NCBI GenBank assembly: GCA_963819755.1
Contig: CAWFXB010000001.1
Location: 372,001-436,000, forward strand
Direction: 5' to 3'
From: VRUE01 sp963819755
GTDB taxonomy: Bacteria > Actinomycetota > Thermoleophilia > Solirubrobacterales > 70-9
DNA: 64,000 nt
Shown here: positions 1 to 7,613 of the stretch, piece by piece
How positions within the stretch are numbered: the first letter of the stretch is position 1
Layout: the number at the start of each line of letters is the position of its first letter
Made by a program: the position numbers and the translations under genes
The notes under the pieces: model-generated
Seen by the model: only the letters and a program-made list of their open reading frames with translations
Databases searched by the model: none
Told to the model about the DNA's origin: nothing

Positions 1-594
1 GGGCTCGGCTCGACGCCCGGCACCGCCGCCGAGGTGCTCGACGACGGCGTCCGCCAGCGGATCTCTCCCAACAAGCTGCCGGCCGATCGCTGGGTCGAGA
101 TCATCGAAGCCTCGCATCGCGCCGGGCTGCGCTCGACCTCGACGGTGATGTTCGGCCACATCGAGGAGCCGCGTGAGCTTGCCCGCCACATGCGGGTGGT
201 GCGGGCCCTGCAGGAGCGGACCGGCGGCATCACCGAGTTCGTGCCGCTCAGCTTCATCCCCTTCAACACGATGCTCGGCCGCACCCATGGCATCGAGGAG
301 ATCTCGGCGAGCGAGAACCTCAAGCACACCGCCGCTTTTCGCCTCGCCCTGGGGCGGACGATCCCCAACCTGCAGGCGAGCTGGGTAAAGATGGGCCTGG
401 AGGCGGCGACCGAGGCGCTGCGCTGGGGGGTCAACGACCTCGGCGGCACGCTGATGGAGGAGAACATCTCGCGCATGGCCGGCTCGCAGCACGGCGTCCG
501 TCTGGAGCCCGAGCAGCTGATCGAGGCGGCACGCGCGGCCGGCCGCGTCCCGGCCCAGCGCACGACCCTGTACGAGGTCGTCGAGACCTATTAA
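1..594 (+). CDS. cofH: FO synthase, CofH/FbiC C-terminal part (partial, 5' end outside window)
   Basis: The open frame runs in from the left edge (begins GLGSTPGTAAEVLDD) and ends at TAA 594. It matches the C-terminal half of the radical-SAM FO synthase, which joins a tyrosine-derived radical to the diaminouracil intermediate to make the deazaflavin FO of coenzyme F420. Diagnostic stretches are the VPLSFIPFNTMLGR motif, the NLQASWVKMG segment and GGTLMEENISRMAGSQHG near the C-terminus. The CxxxCxxC cluster is not in the window, so stand-alone CofH and fused FbiC cannot be told apart. The cofE-C-D genes 2 kb away support the F420 role. Confidence 0.9.
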   Translation, partial: GLGSTPGTAAEVLDDGVRQRISPNKLPADRWVEIIEASHRAGLRSTSTVMFGHIEEPRELARHMRVVRALQERTGGITEFVPLSFIPFNTMLGRTHGIEEISASENLKHTAAFRLALGRTIPNLQASWVKMGLEAATEALRWGVNDLGGTLMEENISRMAGSQHGVRLEPEQLIEAARAAGRVPAQRTTLYEVVETY

Positions 595-676
595 GTTCCT
601 AGCTGGACGTTTGATCTAGCGGTATCGTGCGCGCATCGCTTCGCGCTCTGCAGCGGCGGGGAAGGGGTTCCCGGGG

Positions 677-1504
677 TTGGCGATCGTCTCCGCGATCGCC
701 CTACTTGTCACGCTCGGACTCGCGGCGCTGCTCACCCTTCAGCCCTGGGCGACGAACTCCGTCTCACCGCAATTGAGCGTCGCCCTCGGGTTGAGGGTCG
801 GGCTGGGCGACTCGGTGGTCGTTTCGCGGGGCCGGCAGCTTGCCGTTGCGCCAGCTCAGCCCGTTAAAGCCGTCGTGCCGAGGCTCGTCGACGCCGGCGC
901 TGCTGTAGAGGAGGGCAAATCGCAGCCGCGGCTGGGCATCGCTGCCGCTCGCGTCGTGGCGAGCCCCCGGCCCGGTAGCCCTTCGCAGGGATCGCCGCAG
1001 CCGTCCCAGCCCGAACCCACGCCCACGCCGCAGCCTGCTCCGATGCCGGTAGCCGTTCCGGTCGCCGCGGCGCCTCCGCCGGTCGAGCCGGTCGCCGCGC
1101 CGCCCACCAGTGGCACCGGTGGCGGCGCGCCTGGACCCATCGTCGCGGGCGGCGGCGGCGAAGGGAGTGGGCCCAGCGAGGACCTCCAGGTTTGCGAAGG
1201 CGACGACTACACGCTGCCGCTCTCACCGGTGGAAGGTACGGAAGGGAGCGAAGCCCCGCCGCCCGTCGTTACCCATGAGCTGACCGTATATTTCGGCAGC
1301 TCGAGCGAAGGGACGGGTTTCCACCTCGTTCTCTTCGACGGTCAGCCGGTCGAAATAGGAGAAGACCCTGTTCTGGTCGAACCGGGCAAGAGCTGTGCGC
1401 AGATCGACCTCGCGCCTCTCCTCGGCGAATCGATCGAAGCCGGGGCCGAGATCCACATCGAAGCGGTGACGCTCGGCGAAGCATTGGAGCCCGTCGTACC
1501 CTGA
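677..1504 (+). CDS. Secreted or membrane-anchored Pro/Gly-rich hypothetical protein
   Basis: This is a 275-residue protein of unknown function. It starts at TTG 677 after a purine-rich GGGGAAGGGG stretch. Residues 1-25 form one hydrophobic segment (signal or anchor). Residues about 90-170 are a low-complexity Pro/Ala/Gly/Gln linker. A compact C-terminal domain of about 100 residues has two cysteines and an acidic, beta-rich look (HELTVYFGSSSEGTGFHLVLF). It lies between the F420 gene and the alcohol dehydrogenase, 4 bases upstream of the latter, so the two may be co-transcribed. No family was recognised. The start codon is uncertain. Confidence 0.6.
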   Translation: MAIVSAIALLVTLGLAALLTLQPWATNSVSPQLSVALGLRVGLGDSVVVSRGRQLAVAPAQPVKAVVPRLVDAGAAVEEGKSQPRLGIAAARVVASPRPGSPSQGSPQPSQPEPTPTPQPAPMPVAVPVAAAPPPVEPVAAPPTSGTGGGAPGPIVAGGGGEGSGPSEDLQVCEGDDYTLPLSPVEGTEGSEAPPPVVTHELTVYFGSSSEGTGFHLVLFDGQPVEIGEDPVLVEPGKSCAQIDLAPLLGESIEAGAEIHIEAVTLGEALEPVVP

Positions 1505-1508
1505 GTCG

Positions 1509-2498
1509 ATGCGGGCGATGGTCCTGGAGCGGCAGCGCGAGCCTCTGCGGCTCACCGAGCTGCCCGATCCAGAGCCGGGCCCCGGTCAGGTTCTCCTCTC
1601 CGTGGCGGCCTGCGGGGTCTGCCGCACCGATCTGCACATCGTCGACGGTGAGCTGAGCGAGCCGAAGCTGCCGCTGGTACCGGGTCACCAGATCGTCGGC
1701 ACGGTGGCTGGGGCGGGGGAGGATGCCGAGCGCTTCGCCCTAGGAGAACGGGTCGGAGTGCCCTGGCTTGGCTGGACCGACGGGTCCTGCCGTTACTGCG
1801 TCAGCGGCCGCGAGAATCTCTGCGACCGCGCTCGCTTCACCGGCTACGACCTTGACGGCGGCTACGCCGAGCTCGCGGTCGCCGACGAGCGCTTCTGCTT
1901 CCCGATCCCCGCGAGCTATTCAGACGATCAGGCGGCGCCGCTGTTATGCGCCGGGCTGATCGGCTACCGGGCGCTGCGCCTGGTCGGGGACGCGGATCGG
2001 ATCGGCTTCTACGGCTTCGGTGCTTCCGCCCACATCCTCTGTCAGCTCGCCGTGCACCAGGGGCGGCGCGTCTTCGCCTTCACCCGCGAGGGCGACGAAG
2101 CGGGGCAGCAGTTCGCCCGCGGCCTCGGAGCCGAGTGGGCCGGCACTTCGGGCGAGACGCCGCCGGAGCAGCTCGACGGGGCGATCGTCTTCGCCCCGGT
2201 CGGGTCGCTGATGGCCGAGGCTCTGCGGGTCAGCGCCAAGGGCGCCCGGATCGTCAGCGCAGGCATCCACATGAGTGACATCCCGTCCTTCCCCTACGAG
2301 CAGCTCTGGGGCGAGCGGACGCTGGGCTCGGTCGCCAACCTGACGCGGCTCGACGGCGAGGAGTTCCTCGAGCTGGCGCCGCGGGTGCCGATTCGGACCG
2401 AGGTCGAGGTCCACCCGCTGGAGGAAGCCAACGAGGCGCTCGCCTCGATCCGCACCGGGGCCCTCAAGGGCGCCGCCGTGCTCCGGCTAGCGAAATAG
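1509..2498 (+). CDS. Zinc-dependent alcohol dehydrogenase (AdhP-like)
   Basis: This 329-residue MDR-family alcohol dehydrogenase is predicted to interconvert primary alcohols and aldehydes with NAD(P). Visible are the catalytic-zinc Cys in CGVCRTD (about residue 37), the GHQ histidine motif (about 62), the structural-zinc loop GSCRYCVSGRENLC, and a Rossmann motif GFYGFGASAH. In the structural-zinc loop the position that usually holds the first Cys is Asp (TDGSC), so three Cys plus Asp may bind that zinc. The gene starts 4 bases after the preceding stop. Its 3' end overlaps cofE on the other strand by 12 bases. Confidence 0.88.
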   Translation: MRAMVLERQREPLRLTELPDPEPGPGQVLLSVAACGVCRTDLHIVDGELSEPKLPLVPGHQIVGTVAGAGEDAERFALGERVGVPWLGWTDGSCRYCVSGRENLCDRARFTGYDLDGGYAELAVADERFCFPIPASYSDDQAAPLLCAGLIGYRALRLVGDADRIGFYGFGASAHILCQLAVHQGRRVFAFTREGDEAGQQFARGLGAEWAGTSGETPPEQLDGAIVFAPVGSLMAEALRVSAKGARIVSAGIHMSDIPSFPYEQLWGERTLGSVANLTRLDGEEFLELAPRVPIRTEVEVHPLEEANEALASIRTGALKGAAVLRLAK

Positions 2499-3239
2499 AT
2501 CCTCGTCACGAGGACGGCGCATGGCTGCGGCGCCGGGGCCGTCGTCGGTGCTGACGTAGCGCTCCAGACCTCGGACGATTGCTGCCGGAACGCGGCTCGT
2601 CTTGTCGCGGACGAGGTCGGCGGCTGCGGCGGCCTCGTCGGCTATTGCGATCTGGGTTGCTTCGAGTTCGCGGCCGCTCGTATCGGCCCGGCCGCGCCAG
2701 TCGTCGAGGGGGGCGATGCCGGCGCAACCGATTGCCACCTCGGCCTGTCCCAGCCGCCAGGCGCGGCCGAAGCTGTCGGAGACGATCACCGCCGGCGCGG
2801 TGCCGGTCGTGGCCTGGATCTCGGTCCGGATGCGCCTGGCGGAGGCGTCCGGGTCCTCCGGCAGCAGGGAGACCGTGTCCGGCTCCGGCAGGTTGGACGT
2901 ATCGATCCCGGCGTTGGCGCAGACGAAGCCGTGGTGCGTCTCGACGATCAGCACGCCGCGCTCGTCAGCCCGCAGCACCTCGCGGCTCTCGGCGAGGATC
3001 AGCTCGACCAGCGCCGGCTCCTTGCCGAGCACCGCGGCGAGCCGCCTGGCCTCGCTTCCTGGGATCGCCGAGGAGAGCCGTCGGATCCGGCCCTCTGCCT
3101 TGGAGACGATCTTCTGCGAAACGACGACGACGTCGCCGTCGAGCAGCTCCGCGCGTGCCCCGATCTCGGACCCGATCGACGTCTGCGCGGAGAACTCGGG
3201 CAGGCCGGGGACGGGAATGACGCGCAGCTCGGCGCTCAT
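2487..3239 (-). CDS. cofE: Coenzyme F420-0:L-glutamate ligase CofE (single-domain)
   Basis: This 250-residue enzyme adds gamma-linked L-glutamate to F420-0 using GTP. The family signatures are DGDVVVVSQKIVSKAEGR (residues 35-52), ETHHGFVCANAGID and SDSFGRAWRLGQAEVAIGCAG. It starts at an ATG that overlaps the cofC stop as ATGA, the last of three coupled genes cofD-cofC-cofE. It ends after the ligase domain and lacks the C-terminal FMN-reductase domain of mycobacterial FbiB. A separate reductase for dehydro-F420-0 would therefore be needed if the pathway runs through phosphoenolpyruvate. Confidence 0.93.
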   Translation of the reverse strand: MSAELRVIPVPGLPEFSAQTSIGSEIGARAELLDGDVVVVSQKIVSKAEGRIRRLSSAIPGSEARRLAAVLGKEPALVELILAESREVLRADERGVLIVETHHGFVCANAGIDTSNLPEPDTVSLLPEDPDASARRIRTEIQATTGTAPAVIVSDSFGRAWRLGQAEVAIGCAGIAPLDDWRGRADTSGRELEATQIAIADEAAAAADLVRDKTSRVPAAIVRGLERYVSTDDGPGAAAMRRPRDEDLFR

Positions 3240-3880
3240 ATCCCCAGCGCCTTCGCCGTCCGCTTGGCGCGGTCCGAGCCTCCTTCGTCGAGGACACGGG
3301 TCAGCGCCACCACGTCCGCCGGCGTGTCGAGGTCGAGGGCGAGGGAGGGCAGCTCCTCGACGGTATAGGGCACGCCGGCCTCGCGAGCGGCAGCGACGTG
3401 GCGGGCGCAGCTGCCCTCGCCGAAAGCCGGTCGGATCGCCCCGGGCGGGGCCAAGGCGAGGGCATTCGTGCCGGTTCCGTGGCGGTCGGGGACCACCGCG
3501 ACAAAGCGCGCCGGCAGGCCCGTCAGCAGGCTGTCCAGCTCCTTCGGGTCGAGCAGCGGGCAGTCCCCCGGGAGGAGGACGACGCACTCGGCGCCATCCG
3601 CTTCGGCCCGGGCGATCCCAGCCAGCGCAGCCACCACGTGACCCTCGTCGTTCGGATCGGGAAGCACCTCCGCGGCGCTCGCGGCGACGATCTCCTGCGC
3701 TCTCGGGTCGCCGCTGACCACAATCGTCCGCTCGATCGACCGCGCCCCGGCGATCGCCTCGAGCGCGTCTTCCAGCATCGCCGCGACCAACGCCTCGCGT
3801 CGTTCGTCGTCGATTCCCGAGGCAAGGCGCTGCTTCGCCCCCGAGAAGCGCTTCACCGGCAGTACCGCGGTTGCTCTCAC
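3236..3880 (-). CDS. cofC: 2-phospho-L-lactate / phosphoenolpyruvate guanylyltransferase CofC
   Basis: This 214-residue nucleotidyltransferase activates phospholactate, or phosphoenolpyruvate as in actinobacterial FbiD, with GTP for F420 side-chain assembly. It shows LPVKRFSGAKQRLA at the N-terminus (GTP-binding start of the family), LLPGDCPLLDP (metal-binding loop, about residues 103-113) and DRHGTGTNALAL. ATGA overlaps join it to cofD upstream and cofE downstream. Family assignment is firm. Which three-carbon substrate it uses cannot be read from the sequence. Confidence 0.92.
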   Translation of the reverse strand: MRATAVLPVKRFSGAKQRLASGIDDERREALVAAMLEDALEAIAGARSIERTIVVSGDPRAQEIVAASAAEVLPDPNDEGHVVAALAGIARAEADGAECVVLLPGDCPLLDPKELDSLLTGLPARFVAVVPDRHGTGTNALALAPPGAIRPAFGEGSCARHVAAAREAGVPYTVEELPSLALDLDTPADVVALTRVLDEGGSDRAKRTAKALGI

Positions 3881-4803
3881 CCTTCGGCGAGAGTAGTCGC
3901 ATAGTCGAGCACGATCCGCGCCAGGCGGGCGCGCCCCGCGGCGCCGTCCATCAGCGTCGGCGCGGCGAGGGTCGGGATCTCCTCCGGCGGCGGATCGGGA
4001 TCGTCCGCGTCGACGACCATCGCGTCGATCAGGCCGGCGTAGAGGGAGGCGACTCCGGCCGCGGTCGAGGGGCGGCCGAGGGCCGCCATGAAGCGCTCCG
4101 TCGGCCCCTTGACGACGGCGCCGGCGACGAAGGGGCTGACGGCGAGGACCGGCGCCTCGGACGCGGCAATCGCCTCACGCATGCCGGGCACGGCGAGGAT
4201 CGGCCCGATGCTGATCACCGGGTTCGACGGCCCGATCACGATTGCCTCGGCTTCCTTCAGGACCGTCAGCACCTCCGGGCTCGGCTCCGCCTCCGCGATT
4301 CCCTCCAGCTCGACGCCCTGCACGCCGGCGGCGCCCCCGTCGAGGATCAGGTACTCCTGCAGCCCGCGCCAGCCGGCCTCGGTCAGCACCTTGGTCCGCA
4401 CCGGCGCATCGCTCATCGGCAGCACCCGGGCCCCGACGCCGAGCCCGCGCGAGATCTGCGCCTGCGCGTCGGTTTGCCGCCCGCCCTCGTCGATGAATTG
4501 GCGACGGTAGAGGCAGGCGGCGAGGTCGCGGTCGGAGAGGCTGAACCAATCCGGCGCACCCAGCCGCGAGAGCCGCTCGAAGACGGTGAAGCTGTCGTCG
4601 CGGATCCCCCAGCCGCGCTCGGCGTCGATCTCGCCACTGAGCCAGTAGGTGACCAGATCGGGGTCGGGGGAGACGTGGACGCCGAGCACCTCGATGTCGT
4701 CGGCGGTGTTGGCGATCACGGCCAGATCGGCGCCGATCTCCTCCTGCATGCCGGCGCCGAGTTTGGCGCCGCCGGTGCCGCCGGCGAGCAGCGCGACCCT
4801 CAT
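3877..4803 (-). CDS. cofD: 2-phospho-L-lactate transferase CofD
   Basis: This 308-residue transferase moves the phospholactyl (or enolpyruvyl-phosphate) moiety from the guanylylated donor to FO, giving (dehydro-)F420-0. It has the N-terminal nucleotide loop LLAGGTGGAKLG, the NTADDIEVLGVHVSPDPDLVTYWLSG segment that binds FO and donor, and VIGPSNPVISIGPIL. It is the first gene of the cofDCE trio and starts 16 bases after the stop of npdG. All four genes share the minus strand and probably form one operon. Confidence 0.93.
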   Translation of the reverse strand: MRVALLAGGTGGAKLGAGMQEEIGADLAVIANTADDIEVLGVHVSPDPDLVTYWLSGEIDAERGWGIRDDSFTVFERLSRLGAPDWFSLSDRDLAACLYRRQFIDEGGRQTDAQAQISRGLGVGARVLPMSDAPVRTKVLTEAGWRGLQEYLILDGGAAGVQGVELEGIAEAEPSPEVLTVLKEAEAIVIGPSNPVISIGPILAVPGMREAIAASEAPVLAVSPFVAGAVVKGPTERFMAALGRPSTAAGVASLYAGLIDAMVVDADDPDPPPEEIPTLAAPTLMDGAAGRARLARIVLDYATTLAEG

Positions 4804-4819
4804 CGCGGCCCGCTCCGCT

Positions 4820-5512
4820 TCACGCCCAGTGATCTCCCTCCGGGAGCCCGGTGAGCTTGATCCCAGCGTGGGTCTTGTAGCGGACGTTGACCGAGATCAG
4901 CAGCGGGGTCAGCTGCTCGACGATCCGCGCCGTCTCCAGCGGGCCGGCGTTGACCGCGCGCAGGCCGGGAATCAGCTCGATCAAGCGGGCGACCCGCGCC
5001 TTGTCGGCCTTGCGATCACCGCAGACCAGCACGTCCTCGTCCAGCTCGGCCTCGGGGTCGTTGAGGCTGGGCGCGCCGACGGTGTGCAGGGCGGCGACCA
5101 CGGTGACCCCGTCCGGCACCATCTCCTGCGCCTGTTGCGCCGCGGAGCCCTGCCAGACGCCCAGGGTCCGGGTCGCTTTGCCGCTCACTGCTGCGGCCAG
5201 GGGGACGGTGCAGTCGACCAGGATCTGGCCGGGCTGCAGCGCCTCGCGCAGGTTGTTGAGGTTCTCCGACTGGGCCCGGAAGGGGACGGTGAGGAAGACG
5301 ACGCCGGCTTGCTTCGCTGCCTCCTCGTTGAGCAATCCTTCGACATCCGCGCCGGGCACGGCCTCGCGCAGCTTCGCCGCCGCCTGCTCGGCCCGCTCCG
5401 CCGAGCGCGAGCCGAGCACGACCGCCCGGCCCGCCTTCGCCCAGCGCAGGGCGAGGCCGGCGCCGAGGGCGCCGGTGCCACCGACGATCGGGATCGGTTC
5501 GAGATCGCTCAC
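4820..5512 (-). CDS. npdG: NADPH-dependent F420 reductase
   Basis: This 230-residue protein of the NADPH:F420 oxidoreductase family exchanges hydride between NADPH and F420. The Rossmann motif GGTGALGAGLALRWAKAG is at residues 11-28, followed by LGSRSAERA for the NADPH phosphate. The C-terminal part (NAGPLETARIVEQLTPLLISVN) is typical of the family. It starts at GTG 5512, 9 bases after a -10-like TAGACT box, and heads the F420 operon. Placement beside cofD supports the assignment over a generic NAD-binding protein. Confidence 0.9.
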   Translation of the reverse strand: MSDLEPIPIVGGTGALGAGLALRWAKAGRAVVLGSRSAERAEQAAAKLREAVPGADVEGLLNEEAAKQAGVVFLTVPFRAQSENLNNLREALQPGQILVDCTVPLAAAVSGKATRTLGVWQGSAAQQAQEMVPDGVTVVAALHTVGAPSLNDPEAELDEDVLVCGDRKADKARVARLIELIPGLRAVNAGPLETARIVEQLTPLLISVNVRYKTHAGIKLTGLPEGDHWA

Positions 5513-5521
5513 AGGCGCGCC

Positions 5522-5531
5522 AGTCTATGCT
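5522..5531. promoter_or_regulatory. Overlapping divergent -10 boxes between npdG and the SDR gene
   Basis: The 28-base gap holds TAGACT on the minus strand (5522-5527) and TATGCT on the plus strand (5526-5531). They overlap by two bases, and each sits exactly 9 bases from its start codon (5512 and 5541). No -35 box or Shine-Dalgarno was seen, so both mRNAs would be nearly leaderless and polymerase could not occupy both promoters at once. Confidence 0.5.
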
Positions 5532-5540
5532 CACCGGCCT

Positions 5541-6275
5541 ATGAGGCTGGAGGGACGAAAGGCGCTGGTCACCGGTGGCGCCAGCGGAATCGGCGCGGCG
5601 ATCGCGGCACGACTCGCCGCCGAGGGTGCCGAGGTCTGGGTCGGCGACATCGACACCGAGGGCGCCGGGCGGATCGCCGGCGAGGTCAACGGCCATGCGC
5701 TGGCGCTCGACGTGACCGATCTCGAGTCGGCCAGGGCGGCGGTGGAGGAGACCGGGACCCTCGACATTCTCATCAACAACGCCGGCACCGACGAGTTCGG
5801 CTTCTTCACCTACACGACGCCCGAGCAGTGGCAGAAGGTGCTTGCGGTCAACCTCGGCGGCGTCCTCAACTGCACCCATGCCGCCCTGCCGGGGATGCAG
5901 CAGGCCGGCTACGGCCGCATCGTCAGCCTCTCCTCGGAGGCGGGCCGGGTCGGCTCCAAGGGCTCGGCCGTCTACTCGGCGGCGAAGGGTGGGGTGATCG
6001 CGTTCATGAAGGTGATCGCGCGCGAGAACGCCCGCTACGGGATCACCGCCAACTCGATAGCTCCGGGACCGATCGAGACGCCGTTGCTGATGGGCGCCAA
6101 GGAGCTCGGCGAGATCGGCGAGAAAGTGATCGAGAACATGAAAGAGGGCACGCAGATGAAGCGCCTCGGCCAGCCCGAGGAGGTCGCCGCAGCCGTCGCC
6201 TTCCTGGCCTCGGACGACGCCACCTACGTCACGGGCGAGACCCTGGGCGTCAGCGGCGGCCTCGGAATGGTCTGA
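5541..6275 (+). CDS. SDR-family NAD(P)-dependent oxidoreductase
   Basis: This is a 244-residue classical short-chain dehydrogenase/reductase of FabG-like type. Motifs are the cofactor loop TGGASGIGAAIA (residues 11-22), NNAG (about 82), the catalytic Ser in SLSSEAG and the YxxxK pair in YSAAKGG. Its own ATG at 5541 follows a TATGCT box with no Shine-Dalgarno. It overlaps the next gene through TGATG and leads a plus-strand run of acyl-CoA genes, so a hydroxyacyl or ketoacyl substrate is likely but not shown. Confidence 0.9.
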   Translation: MRLEGRKALVTGGASGIGAAIAARLAAEGAEVWVGDIDTEGAGRIAGEVNGHALALDVTDLESARAAVEETGTLDILINNAGTDEFGFFTYTTPEQWQKVLAVNLGGVLNCTHAALPGMQQAGYGRIVSLSSEAGRVGSKGSAVYSAAKGGVIAFMKVIARENARYGITANSIAPGPIETPLLMGAKELGEIGEKVIENMKEGTQMKRLGQPEEVAAAVAFLASDDATYVTGETLGVSGGLGMV

Positions 6276-6664
6276 TGGCGGAGGCCGAGCCGGGCCTCAT
6301 GCCCGGGATCGAGCGTAGCGACGAGTTCACGGTCGCGCCGCCGCTCGTCACCGACGTCGGCGGCACGATCGGCAGCGGCGTTCTCTCGACGCCGGGCATG
6401 ATCGGGATGATGGAGGGCAGCGCCTCGATGCTGGCCTTCGAGCACCTGCCGGAGGGCCAGGCGACCGTCGGCTTCGAGGTCTGCGTGAAGCACGTCGCGG
6501 CCTCCGCTGAGGGGGCGATATGCCGCACCCGCGCCACCCTGCGCGAGATAGTCGAAGGCCGCAAGCTCCGCTTCGACGTAGAAGTGACCGAAGGCGATCG
6601 CACGATAGGCGTAGGCACCCACGAGCGGCGGGTGGTGGGCCAGGCGGGCCCGCCCACGGCGTAG
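6275..6664 (+). CDS. FlK-like hot-dog thioesterase
   Basis: This 129-residue hot-dog-fold protein resembles the fluoroacetyl-CoA thioesterase family. The STPGMIGMMEGSA segment (residues about 40-52) carries the Thr/Glu pair and KHVAAS carries the catalytic His position. It is translationally coupled to the SDR by TGATG and is followed 11 bases later by HMG-CoA lyase, so it probably hydrolyses a short acyl-CoA in the same pathway. The substrate is not fluoroacetyl-CoA by default; the family name is only structural. Confidence 0.8.
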   Translation: MAEAEPGLMPGIERSDEFTVAPPLVTDVGGTIGSGVLSTPGMIGMMEGSASMLAFEHLPEGQATVGFEVCVKHVAASAEGAICRTRATLREIVEGRKLRFDVEVTEGDRTIGVGTHERRVVGQAGPPTA

Positions 6665-6675
6665 CCTCGATCCAT

Positions 6676-7596
6676 ATGACCAGCTTGCCGAGCAGTGTCC
6701 GCATCCGCGAGGTCGGGCCCCGCGACGGGTTCCAGAACGAGCCGGAGACGATTCCCACCGACGAGAAGGTGCGGTTGATCGACATGCTCTCGGCCAGCGG
6801 GCTGCGCAGGCTGGAGGTGACCTCGTTCGTGCGGCCCGACGTGATCCCGCAGTTGTCAGACGCGGAGGAGGTGCTGGCGGCGGTGCAGCGCCGCGACGGC
6901 GTCTCCTTCTCGGTCCTGATCCCCAACGAGCGCGGGCTGGAGCGGGCGCTTGGCCTGCGCGAGCGCTTCGACGAGATCAACGTCTTCGTCTCCGCCTCGG
7001 AGACCCACAACCTCGAGAACGTCAATCGCTCGATCGAGGAGTCGCTCGCGGGGTTGGAGCGGACGCTGGCGACCGCGCGCGAGGCCGGGCTGCGCTGTGA
7101 GGGGGTGATCTCGACCTCCTTCGGTTGCCCCTACGAGGGCGAGGTTCCGCCAGACCGGGTCTTCGCGATCGCCGAGCGACTTGCCGCCGCGGGCTGCGAG
7201 GAGATCGGCTTCGGCGACACGACCGGGATGGCCAACCCGGTGCAGGTCGGCGAGTTCTTCGCCGCGGCGCGGGAGCGGCTCAGCGGGGTCGAGCTGACCG
7301 CGCACTTCCACAACACGCGCGGCCAGGGCCTTGCCAACGTGCTGGCCGCGCTGGAGCAGGGCGTCGACTCCTTCGAGTCGAGCTTCGGCGAGCTCGGCGG
7401 CTGTCCCGTACCTCCGGGCGCGACCGGCAACGTCTCGAGCGAGGACGTCGTCTCGATGCTGCACGAGATGGGGATCGAGACCGGGATCGACCTGGGGCGG
7501 CTGATCGAGGCCTCGCGCGCGGCGCAGGAGACGCTCGGCCGTCCGCTCGGGGCGCACGTGCTCACCGCCGGGCCCGTCGACTGGCATCGCGAATAG
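6676..7596 (+). CDS. mvaB: Hydroxymethylglutaryl-CoA lyase
   Basis: This 306-residue TIM-barrel enzyme splits HMG-CoA into acetoacetate and acetyl-CoA, the last step of leucine degradation. It shows VREVGPRDGFQNE near the N-terminus (metal-binding Arg-Asp), HFHNTRGQGLANV (metal-binding His pair) and GGCPVPPGATGN with the catalytic Cys. ATG 6676 is the chosen start because the protein then begins just before the conserved RDG motif. The nearby carboxyltransferase and acetoacetyl-CoA synthetase fit a route from leucine or ketone bodies to acetoacetyl-CoA. Confidence 0.92.
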   Translation: MTSLPSSVRIREVGPRDGFQNEPETIPTDEKVRLIDMLSASGLRRLEVTSFVRPDVIPQLSDAEEVLAAVQRRDGVSFSVLIPNERGLERALGLRERFDEINVFVSASETHNLENVNRSIEESLAGLERTLATAREAGLRCEGVISTSFGCPYEGEVPPDRVFAIAERLAAAGCEEIGFGDTTGMANPVQVGEFFAAARERLSGVELTAHFHNTRGQGLANVLAALEQGVDSFESSFGELGGCPVPPGATGNVSSEDVVSMLHEMGIETGIDLGRLIEASRAAQETLGRPLGAHVLTAGPVDWHRE

Positions 7597-7613
7597 CCGA
7601 ATAGGCTCCGCCC

